Position numbers and translations under genes: made by a program
Shown here: one piece after another, positions 24,186 to 34,714 of the stretch
Layout of the letters: each line of letters opens with the position of its first letter
Position numbering within the stretch: position 1 is the first letter of the stretch
Notes under the pieces: model-generated
What the model was told of the DNA's origin: nothing
The model's input: the letters and a program-made list of their open reading frames with translations, nothing else
Database searches by the model: none
From: Solea solea
Taxonomy: Eukaryota; Chordata; Actinopteri; Pleuronectiformes; Soleidae
Assembly (NCBI RefSeq): GCF_958295425.1
Contig: NC_081154.1
Coordinates: forward strand, 4,871,139-4,935,138
Reading direction: 5' to 3'
DNA length: 64,000 nucleotides

Positions 24186-26565
24186 GTGCCAATCAAGTCA
24201 TGGTCATTCACCAGCAAATGAAGTGAAACCCATCGCCTCCTCTGTGATTATCACTGTCTGTAGACACACAGACACACAGACACAAACACAAGCAGCTTAA
24301 CTCATCAAGTAAATGTCGTACTGTGGTTGTATCCATTAGTGGTGAAAGTCAGTGGGTCCAGAGCCGCTTTGCCACCACAGTGTCTCTGAGCTTTCGTTTG
24401 TCTTCTTCTGAAACACTGTGAGAGCAGTGTCACACATGTGCCTTCAACGACCAAAATGTGTATCAGGAAAAATGTATGATATATGATATGTTCAACAGAC
24501 AGAAGTTTTCTTTAAAAAGAAGTGTGTAAGAAAACGTTCACACCATTAAATCTGTATCGGCTTCACTCGACTCTCTGTGGTTCTCAGTATATCAGTGATT
24601 CGACGTCACGTTGCCTGGAGACATTCCCACACTGCGCTCAGGAAGTGGTTCGTTTTATGTAAGTACAGACGGCGGCGACAGCAACACACAGCAAATAAAG
24701 TGAGGCATTAATGTAAAATGTATCCAGAAGTGAATTCTGGATAAAAGTTTCTTGCACCCCTGCCAGTGAACACACTCAGGTCTGATAGTACTGCAAATAA
24801 ATGGAAATGAAATGGGTCATAAAATTCTTCATTTTAAACAAGAAATAAGGCAGTTTTCAAAAAACTGGACCAGATAATCTAAAATGTAATTCCCCTGGTT
24901 TGACACAACTATAACGACACTTCCTTTTTCCCGGCTTCTTCGTCCGATTTTAAACAAATTGAGCACACTTTGTTTGATGTATCTGCTAAATGAGCAGGAC
25001 TGAGACTGTACCACACAGAGCGTTTGAGGATTTGATGGAAACGTGAGCAATGATGTGACGTTCTCGTGCTTCTAAATCCATGCATACATCCCAAGGCATT
25101 ATGTGCTAAAGCAGGTGTCTCTGATAAAGCCGGGTGACTCTGTACCTGGGACTGAATTACTGACGTGCCCTGACTCTGCATTTCAATGAAGCCTTTGTGT
25201 CGCGTGTACTTCTGAACGATTTGCATTGTGATGGGCTGCAGATGTGTGTTCAAACCCAGCGGAAAACCAAACAATGTGCTGCGTTGGATTGGAAAAAAAA
25301 AAGGAAAGCTCTTTTCAACCTGGAGGAATGATGAGGACACAATGAGCTGACAGCAGTGCTTTTAGACACGTGCGTCTGTGTGTGAGGAAGTACGTCCTCA
25401 CAGTGACTGGTCCGTGTAGGAGGATTGACTGTGATGATGTGTCAGCACAACAGACGTCTTAACTGAAGCTGACACATAACTCCAGCTCTCGTCTTCTCCT
25501 CCTGCCGCTGCCGCTGCCGTCGCCGTTTCTGACTCTTTTTCTTCTGTGCAGAAAGCAGCTTTGAAGAGGCCAATAAGTCCAACCCGGTAATGAAGCTGTA
25601 ACACTCCCCACAAAGAGAAGCAGACGTGCCTAAAGTGGAATCTGACTTGTTCACTTTTAACTAACTTGTCGTGAAGTTCGCACTCTAGATCGAGTCTCAT
25701 GCACCATTTTTATAGTTTTTTTCCGTTGTGTGTCAGTGAAACTGAAAGTACTGAACACACACACACACACACACACACACACCACCACAAAGAAGAGAGC
25801 GTGTGTGAGGGGGGGAGGAAACAAAGCCATGGAAATTCATCATTAAGGGGGAAAAGCTTGACGATATTAAATATTAAATGTCCACTTGGCTGTTCTGTGC
25901 GAAAATGACTTTTGTGGCTTAGGGCACAGTCACACATACTCAAATGTGAGCGAGTGATATTTCCCAGATGAAGTGAATCATGGACGATTGTTTGGCGAAT
26001 GGGGGCAGAAATCAGCTGTGAGGTTGTTGGACAAGGGTTTCGGGGAGTTTACGACGTCATAAAGTGGATCAACATGGCTGATCTTTAAAACTCATGGTAG
26101 GAGAACTCCTTAGACTTGGGTTAGGTTCACTCTTTGGATGCCAATTCAAGGAATTCAAAGGCCTTTGACGTAGTGGTACGGTTTTATTCCTTTATCAGGG
26201 TATACCCACCCAACACCCCCAATGAAGGTTTGAGGCTGTAACACATCAGTACATACATCTGTGTTTTAAATGGTTGAACCCAATCCTGCCTCTACATCAA
26301 AGGCATTTTTATTAATCGTTAAGCAGAGAGTTCCCTGGAGTTCTTTTTGTCTTTCTTGAGTGCGACAGGAAACTACTGTGGCCTTCAAATAGCAGAAAGG
26401 ATATAACAATTTTGTCTGGATTTTAACGCTCTCAAAGTCTCTCTCTCTATGCACCATTTCCTCCGTCTTCTTCAGTGGTTTATGCGTTGACCTTGTTCTT
26501 CTTTTAGGCAGCAGCTTGCATTCATGATGCTGCATCAGTGCCATCTTCTGGAAACAGAAAACTCG
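24183..26565. other. Intergenic with a CA microsatellite
   Basis: (AC)n at 25755-25782 is the only clear feature. The 143-codon minus frame at 24909-25340 and smaller frames have no recognisable domain. No gene is supported. Confidence 0.5.
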
Positions 26566-26868
26566 GGGCAACAAACATGACCATCAAGGGTTGTTCCCCC
26601 TTTTGCAGCTGTAAACAGCTACCACTCTTCTTGGAAGACTTCTCCTCAAGATTCAGAGAGCATTTATGAGTTGAGGCACAGATGTTGGACGAGAAGGCCT
26701 GGCTCACAATCTCTGTTCCTCAGTTCATCACAAAGGTGCTCGATGGGGTTCAGGGTCAGTGCTCTGTGCGGCCCAGGCAAGCTCTTCTACACCAGACTCA
26801 AACCATGTCCTTGCTTTGTGCACTGGGACACAGTCATGTTGGAATAGAAAAAACATCTTGGTATGCTG
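26566..26868 (-). pseudogene. Tc1/mariner-type transposase relic (C-terminal part)
   Basis: Read on the minus strand, the piece carries Tc1-like nucleotide blocks: TTCCAACATGACTGTGTCCC, GTGCACAAAGCAAG, CCCTGAACCCCATCGAGCAC, GTGAGCCAGGCCTTCTCGTC, and a GAAGTCTTCCAAGAAGAGTG block. These correspond to the C-terminal third of fish Tc1 transposases, including the NPIEH segment before the last catalytic residue region. Frameshifts and stops interrupt it, and no terminal inverted repeats are visible nearby. It is an old, inactive copy. Confidence 0.75.
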
Positions 26869-29384
26869 CAGCGTTAAGATTGTGGCCAAATACTTAGATA
26901 GTGTGCAAATAAAGGGTTATTCTAAAGCTATGGAAACTAAGTATAAAGCAGTTATACACTCATGTAATGTTTAACATTTTACGTTAAGGCAAATTGGAAT
27001 TATTTAACCTCCCTCCAAAACACACATAAACATGGGTTGACTGGTCTTTTACAGTCTCAACAAATGACTCATGTTCATATATCTGATATTAACATGTATC
27101 TGTGCATCTCATTTGACAACCACCATCAGTAAACACGTAGGCTGCACCACGGCCGTGTGCAAAGGCCAGTTTGTTATATGTTTGTGTCTGTTTTTCTTCA
27201 GTCTGACTGTGACATCCAGGGTTGTTTATCACAGTGTTTGTGTGTATATGTGAGAGACAGAGAAATGTGGTGGTGTGTGTGTGTGTGTGTGTGTGTGTGT
27301 TGAATCAATACGTGGTGAGCTGCCCACAAATAAATCAATGTATGGAAACATGGAAAAAATATGTCCAGTACATTGTTTAAAGCTTAAAGGCTTACAGCTA
27401 CACTGTAAAAATGAAAATGGTTGACATACATACAAAAAATACTCAATTTCTAGAGTTTCAGTGTATTATAACCGATAGAACTTAGATAATTCAGCTTTAA
27501 CGAAGTCATGAGTACTACATGTTTTCAGACTTTTGTTTTTTAGAGCTCTTGGCGGGTGAAGGTTGTTCATTTCTTCTTGTGTGTGTGTGTGTGTGTGTGT
27601 GTTTTCTACAATGACTTCCTCCCATAATCCAAAGATATTCATGTTTGGTTCAGTTTGAGTTTTAAAACTGACTATATAGAATGTTACTGTTAATGGACAT
27701 TTGTTTCACGTTGTCCCATTGATAGGATAATGGAATTGATGTATAGCTTGATTAGATTAGATTAGATTAGATTTTATTGATCCCACACTGGGGGAAATTG
27801 ACTTGTTTGCAGCCGCTGAAGGTCAAAGGTAGAAAATAGGAATTGATCAAAGAGTAGAAATAGGAACAGAAGAGGCAATAAAATAACATATAATAACAAC
27901 ATGATAAATATAAGAAGACAAATGGTAAAAGTATCACAACTACTATTAAGATATTTTGGCTGCTGCAGATATATTATAAACAAAATATATATATAAAAAA
28001 AATTGAAAGAAAGAAAAAAATAGAACAGCATGAAATCTGAGATTAAAGTCAGAATTCTGATTTTATTCTCAGAATTCATGTTGTTCTGTTTTTTCTTTCA
28101 ATTATTTTCTCATGTGGCCCTTATACTCCGTATTGAACAGATTAAGATTGCACAGATTTATGTGATGAATGAATGAATGAATGGATGGATGGATGGATGG
28201 ATGGAGTATTCCTGCTGTCGTCACCTATAACCACTCAGGCTGAACAATTACTTCGCAAACAGAGCCTAGTTAGTAAGTGAATTCCCACGGATTAGAATTG
28301 TGCATGAAAAGCTTTATCATTAAGTTACCCTCGTATTGATTAAATGTAGATGTGAATGAGTCCAACGTACACTTCCACTTTTCACTGAACTGTAAAAAAA
28401 CAGTGGTCAGTGGATCAAGCAGACAAAAAGAGAGGAACTGTGGACTGATGAGAAAACCACAACATGCCTCCCCCTGGTGTTAAGAAACTATTATTACTGC
28501 AATAATAAATTAAAGCAGCAGTGATTTAGCGAGAGCTACGTCGTGTGAGTCGAGTTACGACTCATTTTCCGTATGTGAACTTTGGCTTCACAATATTAGC
28601 TTCACAGCAGGTGACGGAAACACAAAAAAATGCTTTCAAATGTTTACTCCACAGCCACTGATTTGAACTCCACCGCAGCAGCAATCCACGGCTAATTCAT
28701 GTGCTTGTTATTTTTTTCCTCCTTTATATCTTTTTATGCCTTCACTCTTAAACATGCGTTGAGTTTGACTTCTGCGTTGCATCCGTGTTCCTCCATTGTT
28801 CACACATCTCCTTCTCTCGCTGTCTCCTCTGTCGACAAACTCCGTCTTTTCATCCGCGGAAAACAAATGACAAAATGTCATGTGTGCACTCGCATCATCA
28901 GGCGGCACACGAGCACCTGTCACTTACAACACACGCTCACACGCCGACATCGACTGCATGTGCACGCCGCCGCGCGCTCTTTGAAGACGCACTTACGCAT
29001 TCAGTCCAATTGCTATTTACAGTAGCAGAGGCTTAAGGCTAATGTGATCAAGTGTAGGGGTTTACTGAGCAGCTGAGACATGTAAGACATGCTCCACAGC
29101 AACTGGTTCCATATCTGGTGTGTTTAAAAAACACACTTGTTGCACAATGATGCATAATAATACTGCAGACAGGTTTATAGGGGGAATGATCTGGGTTCAG
29201 TGGAACAAAGGCCAGACAAGTGTGAATTCTTTTGGGAAGAGTTCTTGAAATAAACTGTAATAGACTCAGTACTGTGAAGTTTTTGTGTCATTTTCTCCTC
29301 AAAACGATCTTTTTTTTTTGTCAAGCTCTCGGTTCCGAGGTTAATTTGCACAAGTGTTTTCAGGGACCACAGCGACAAAGACAA
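26869..29384. other. Intergenic with microsatellites and a retroposon tail
   Basis: (GT)n lies at 27273-27301 and 27578-27602. ATTAG repeats followed by TTTATTGATCCCACACTGGG at 27749-27800 resemble a common fish retroposon tail. (GAAT)n/(GGAT)n lies at 28166-28205. The frame at 28699-29025 has no family resemblance. No gene is recognised. Confidence 0.55.
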
Positions 29385-29530
29385 AGAAGTAATTACATTT
29401 ACTCGTGTTACTGTAATAATAGAGTTTTTTTTTTTTTTGTGACTTTATAAAGTCATTTTTAAAATTTGTAATTTTAGTACTGTACTTCACTACATTTTAA
29501 ATCACATCCTTTACTGAGTAAAAGAATACA
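29385..29530 (+). repeat. Fragment of the 'step' repeat
   Basis: GTAATTACATTTACTCGTGT and GTACTGTACTTCACTACATT blocks belong to the same family as 22095 and 51835, interrupted by a T run at 29426-29439. Confidence 0.6.
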
Positions 29531-29552
29531 TTCATGCACCAGAAACTGGCAA

Positions 29553-29993
29553 TGAATAATGAGGACAGGTGAGTTAATAATAAGGACAGGTGAATGATGA
29601 GGACAGGTGAATGATGGGGACAGGTGAATGATGGGGACAAGTGAATGATGAGGACAGGTGAATGATGGGGACAGGTGAATGATGGGGACAGGTGAATGAT
29701 GAGGACGAGGACAGGTGAATGACGAGGACAGGTGAATGACGAGGACAGGTGAATGACGGGGACAGGTGAATGACGGGGACAGGTGAATGACGGGGACAGG
29801 TGAATGACGAGGACAGGTGAATGACGGGGACAGGTGAATGACGGGGACAGGTGAATGACGGGGACAGGTGAATGACGAGGACAGGTGAATGACGGGGACA
29901 GGTGAATGACGAGGACAGGTGAATGATAAGGACAGGTGAATGACGGGGACAGGTGAATGATGAGGACGACAGGTGAATGAGGAGGACAGGTGA
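29553..29993. repeat. 17-bp minisatellite array
   Basis: About 26 copies of GAATGACGGGGACAGGT vary at two positions (GAC/GAT, GGGG/GAGG), with short insertions near 29705 and 29965. Seventeen is not a multiple of three, so each frame cycles through the same 17-residue peptide on the minus strand. That explains the 167- and 186-codon frames there. Confidence 0.95.
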
Positions 29994-31566
29994 ACCTCAC
30001 TTTGTTTGTTTGTGGAAATGTACAGGGATAACATTGTAATTGTGGTTAGATTAAGGTTTTTGCATGCGCGCGCGTGTGTGTGTGTGTAATGAGGTTTGTG
30101 TCATTATGTAAAGTTATGTAAATGCCAGAGGGAGTCAATGACAGACAGTTCTCAAACTGCATCATTTACTGTGTAAGCGTCCAGTTTATCTTAATGTAAT
30201 AGCTGCTCATCAGCGCTCCGCTCCCTCTGATCGCTTCTAATCGCATCCATCCAAGGACGACCTCAAAAAGAAACACGTTTGACACACACCAGGAGCAACC
30301 TGACCTCTGCCATGATAAAATCACACACACAAACTCCAGATACAGTCCTCGTAAAAAAAAAAAAAAAAAGACCTGTAAACACACGTTTTCCCTGAGAACA
30401 CGGTGGTCGATGTTGTTTTCTTTAACAGCTTCTGGGCCTGTTCACGTTGTCGACAACAACTTGCATGCTGCTTAACTCTGACAGGAATATTTGGGCATTT
30501 AATGGAGCCATAAAAGCGAGTGCCGTCAGGAAGATTTGTGCCTCACTCGTGCTCCCTGAGCATCTTTTTTTTTTTTACCAGCGGCCATTTATCATCCCAG
30601 TCCAGTTTCATGAATACTGCATGGATGCAGTGGAACTCTATCGGCGTGCGCGTATTGACTCCAAAAAACAAAAGAGGCTTCATTGTCATAAGTGACTTTC
30701 TGACCTGTGAGGTTAAAAGGTTACGGCTGTAAATACAGGAGCATAAAAGGCCTGCCTGAGTGTGTCTGTTTTCTGCATGTGATGTGATCGCCTGGAGGCC
30801 AACCGTGATTAGATAAGCAGCCAATGACAGACAGAACAGGAGGATAAAGCTGCAATCACATCAGGCTGAAGTGACTGTAATTACAAGCTGCCCACTGAGA
30901 AAGACTCTTCATGCTGCCGTCCTGCTGACAATAACAAATCAGATGTTTTTTCCGACGCGGGGTCACGTCTGATTTGTTTGGTCGAATTTCTTTGCTTAAC
31001 TTGATGAACATAATTCGAATGCATTTTCTTCACGGTCACAGAAAACATTTTATATTTTCAGGCCAAATGATTTTCCTTTTATCTACAAACACTCTCAGTT
31101 TGTCTTTGATGTAAAAAAATGGAAAATTAAAGTGGCTTTCCAAGCTGCATATGTTAATATTAGAGAAGAAATTAGATTGTAATATTGATGTTCGGTGGTT
31201 CTGACTCTTTCCCTTTCAGGAGTGAAGTCAATATTAAAAATGAAATCCTTAAATAAACACCGGAACTGTAATGTAAGGTTTTAATTCTCTCTGTCGGCTG
31301 TTTCACACAGACATGAACAAGTGTACACTATCACCTCATCTTTTTCCCTATTTTAAACTCTTCATTTTTGAAACTCCACCAACTGTGTCGGTCTTGTCCT
31401 TTTCATTTCATCCTAACTTTTCATCTTTAACTTTTTTAATTTGTCTGTTTTATTTCATCCTAACTTTTGTGCGTTTGATTTATCTTCTCATTTAAGATGT
31501 AAAGTGACCTTCAGCCCGACAGAGCATTAGGACCAAACTGAAAAGAAACAAATGTTTAATCCTTAT
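29994..31566. other. Intergenic, nothing recognised
   Basis: A short GC/GT tract at 30066-30088 and poly(A)/(T) runs at 30353-30369 and 30566-30577. No supported gene. Confidence 0.5.
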
Positions 31567-31920
31567 AATAAAGTCATAATATTATGAGAATAAAGTGGAT
31601 ATATTACCAGAATAAAGTCATAATATTATGAGAATAAAGTCGTAATAGTATAAGAATAAAGTTGTAATATTACGAGAATAAAGACGTAATATTATGAGAA
31701 TAAAGTCGTAATATTATAAGAATAAAGTTGTAATATTATAAGAATAAAGTCGTAATATTACGAGAATAAAGACGTAATAGTATAAGAATAAATTAGTAAT
31801 ATTATGAGAATAAAGTTGTAATATTAAGAGAATAAAATTGTAGTGTTATGAGAATAGTCATTATTAACCATACAAAATAGCATAATATTACGACTTCATT
31901 CTCATAATGTTACGACGTTG
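31567..31920. repeat. 22-bp AT-rich tandem array with an inverted tail
   Basis: About 13 copies of AATAAAGTCGTAATATTATGAG (written in two parts in the reverse array at 17.3 kb) fill 31567-31858. After about 24 bases, 31882-31916 reads the same motif in the opposite direction, so the array can fold back. Confidence 0.85.
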
Positions 31921-32084
31921 TCCTCGTCATCAGAATAATTCAAATTTGAAAGCCAAAACAAAACCCATAAACACTCCGTTTATGTGAACAAAACACATTG
32001 TCTGTTGCGTGTTTGAGCTGCGACGAGGCCAAAGACATTATTTACGTTGGCTCAGCCTCCTGCAGCAGATGATGTTTGATGATG

Positions 32085-32116
<32 letters not shown>

Positions 32117-32318
32117 CATTGACTTTGGTACCATCCATTTAAAATAATGGAAACTGTGGACCCTGCACTGAATTGAATGGGCAGAGTTGGCTGTCTGTTT
32201 TGATTTATGTGTGTGTGTGTGTGTGTGTGTCAGTAGGGTTGTTCTGTCTCAAGTCCCAGTGTTGCATATCAGTTTGTGGCACACGCCCCTGTTGCATGGA
32301 AAAAGATGGCACAGGGGG

Positions 32319-32349
<31 letters not shown>

Positions 32350-32829
32350 CGCGCAGAACACATTTCCTGCATAACTCCCTCTCACCCATTCCCTCTGCCT
32401 TCCCCCTCCCACTTTGGGCTTTTGAGTGAGAGTGCCTCAGCAGCAACAGCAGCATGCTCCTCTCTCTCCCTCTCCCTCATTCTTGCGCTCCCTCCTCGTC
32501 TACCTCAGGCACTCTCTCTCTCTTACTCTCCTTCAGTCACAGGGGGGGATTCTCCGTAACCAGCTGTAGTTCACAGTGTGAGCCTCCCTACACTCACTCA
32601 TCATCACCGTTCCTCTGAGGTTGTTCTGTCTTTATTTTTTTTTTTTTGCATTTTTCCACTCTGAATTTAATTCCTCAGCTGCTGATGTCACAGCTTACAT
32701 CAAGTGTGTGTGTGGATGCTACCAAGGTGCGAGGGATGGGGAGAGGAGACAACTTTGAGGCTGCGGACACTGCACCTCTCCACTGAACCGAGACTCTTTG
32801 GACAGGTTCATTAACTGTTGAGAGACTCT
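31921..32829. other. Upstream flank of uts2r with microsatellites
   Basis: (GT)n at 32090-32114 and 32205-32230, (GA)n at 32316-32349 and CT-rich sequence at 32455-32540 lie within 1 kb of the presumed leader exon. A CRE-like TGATGTCA occurs at 32683-32690. I see no convincing TATA box. Regulatory roles are not shown by sequence alone. Confidence 0.5.
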
Positions 32830-33127
32830 TCAGCAATGGAGCGATTTCTGTTGTAGTGGATGTCTCATTTTTTTTATTTTCCACTCTTCTCGAGTCTTCT
32901 GGATATTGATTTTCTCTTTTCTCTTCTCCTTCGATTCCACCTGCGTGCGTGTTTCGTCTCCCAGACACTCCGTGGCAATATGTTGGTATTTTTATGGAGT
33001 GTGAAATATTTGCAGTGCATGTGAAGTTTTTTTTTTCTTTTCTTGGAGGAGCAAAGTGAGACAAAGCATGGCTGATGGACGTGCAGCCGAGTGTTGAACG
33101 ACCCCTCGATCCAGGGAGGCAGCTCAG
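32830..33127 (+). other. uts2r: Probable 5' untranslated leader exon of uts2r
   Basis: A strong splice donor, CAG|GTAAGA, lies at 33127/33128, and a matching acceptor (…CGTCACAG) ends at 33998, two bases before the receptor ATG. This layout of a non-coding first exon plus a coding exon is common in GPCR genes. The left end given here is arbitrary, since the transcription start cannot be read from sequence. The segment holds several ATGs that open short frames: 32836-32856 (6 codons), 32860-33024 (54 codons), 33068-33097 (9 codons), and one from 33075 that would run across the splice and end at 34062, overlapping the receptor start out of frame. Exon identity is inferred without transcript data. 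Confidence 0.45.
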
Positions 33128-33998
33128 GTAAGACTTCATGTTCCCGTTCACTTCTTACAATTAAGATTGTTGAGGTTATCAGAGCACATACCAGACGAGT
33201 CTGTTAATGAGGACTGAAATGGTTTAACAACGTCTCCCGACTTCATCTCTGCCCCCTGGTGATTTTGCAACAACTCAAATGAGTCTCCACTCAGTCTCTG
33301 TCACCTAAGCACTAGTTTGGACAAGCGTGAGTTATTACTTAGTGTTCCTTCAACAGTTGAACCAACCCTGAACAGTCGGCCTTTGGCTTTTTTATGTACA
33401 AACACTCTGTACGTCTGTCTGCACAATGTCAGTGCGTGATGATGCGTCAGGCTTCAGATATTCTGCTGATAAAAAAAGAAATGACCCAATAACTACAGCT
33501 CTTGCACCGATCGGAAATACTTTAAAACTGTTCATTTTATCAGTATTAAGTCATTAAAATTAAGCCAACTTCTGGATTTTGCTTCTTAATGTCTGTCCTT
33601 TAATCAGAGTGTCACACAAAAAGACACTGTTTCAGAAGCTGTCCAATATCGTGAACGACTTGGCAGAGGTTGTGCAGCCTCGTACACGTGCATGCTGTAC
33701 GTATATGGTGTTTTATAATGTGCCAACTACGGCGTTTCATTAAACTGGCGTGGGTTGGATTATATTCTCACGGCTGTTTCTTTGGTTCAATCTGAGACTG
33801 CACCTCTGCAAACAGATACTTGGATAGATGTCTTTCATCAAAAGAAAAGTTGAAATAACTCAAACAGGCCCCAGTAATCAACAAAACGTCATCATTTACC
33901 CACCGAGAGCCACCCAAGTGACATGATTGTTCAAGGGCAAGTCCATGTATAAAGAATAGAGCTGATTACTGTGTCATTTGTGTTCTCATACGTCACAG
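33128..33998 (+). other. uts2r: Inferred intron 1 of uts2r (5'UTR intron)
   Basis: This 871-bp segment is bounded by GTAAGA and CACAG. It contains no long open frame and no repeat that I recognise. The tract before the acceptor is only moderately pyrimidine-rich. The assignment depends on the leader exon being real. Confidence 0.45.
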
Positions 33999-34000
33999 AA

Positions 34001-34714
34001 ATGACCACCATGTCCATGGAGCCTGTGCGAGTCCTCTCAGAAAGGGGCACCAATGCCACTGACCCCCCGGTGAACTCTCACGAGGACACCGCCGCCACCT
34101 TCACCATCGGCACCATCCTCTCCATCATGTGCCTCGTCGGCGTCTCGGGGAACATCTACACCTTGGTGGTCATGTGCCAGTCCATGAGGACGGCGGCGTC
34201 CATGTACATCTACATTATAAACTTGGCTCTGGCCGACCTGCTGTACCTGCTCACCATCCCCTTCATCGTCTGCACACACTTCCTGAAGGGGTGGTACTTC
34301 GGGAACACGGGCTGCCGGATTCTGATCAGCATGGACTTCCTGACCATGCACGCCAGCATCTTCACGCTGACCATCATGAGCACGGAGCGCTACTTTGCCG
34401 TGCTCAAGCCACTCGACACGGTGAAGCGGTCTAAAAGCTACCGGAAGGCCATAGCTCTGCTGGTGTGGGCGGCCTCTCTTATTCTGACTCTGCCGATGGT
34501 TGTGAGCATCCAGCTCATGACAGTGGGCACCAAGGCCATGTGTCAGTCCACCCTGTCCCGACTCTCCTACAAGGTTTACATCTCCTTCCTGTTTTGCACT
34601 AGCATCGTTGCTCCAGGACTGATCATCGGCTTTCTCTACACTCAGCTCGCACGCACCTACTGGGTTTCACAGACGGAGACCTTCAAACAGACCAAGAAAC
34701 TCCCCAATCAAAAG
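34001..34714 (+). CDS. uts2r: uts2r coding exon A (N-terminus to end of intracellular loop 3)
   Basis: The exon encodes residues 1-238: a short extracellular N-terminus, TM1 to TM5 and intracellular loop 3. It ends exactly in phase 0 at the donor AAG|GTGAGT (34714/34715). I chose the ATG at 34001 because it lies two bases after a good acceptor and has a purine at -3 once spliced. ATGs at codons 4 (34010) and 6 (34016) are possible alternatives. An in-frame GTG at 33971 belongs to the intron side of the acceptor and is unlikely to be used. Base composition is clearly more GC-rich than the flanks, as expected for coding sequence. Beyond the donor the frame runs on for about 20 codons of unrelated residues before a stop, which supports splicing. 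Confidence 0.93.

Noticed and set aside
29474..30034. 186- and 167-codon minus frames rich in HSPV and HLS
   Set aside because: Fully explained by the 17-bp minisatellite.
32675..33151. 158-codon minus-strand frame over the uts2r leader
   Set aside because: It is antisense to the presumed leader exon, with no family resemblance and low-complexity segments. Treated as a chance frame.
33971..34000. GTG start ten codons before the receptor ATG
   Set aside because: Non-ATG start, and the bases lie upstream of a good splice acceptor, so they are probably intronic.
34037..34434. Open frames on both strands inside the receptor exon
   Set aside because: They are shadow frames caused by the GC-rich coding sequence of uts2r and have no independent support.
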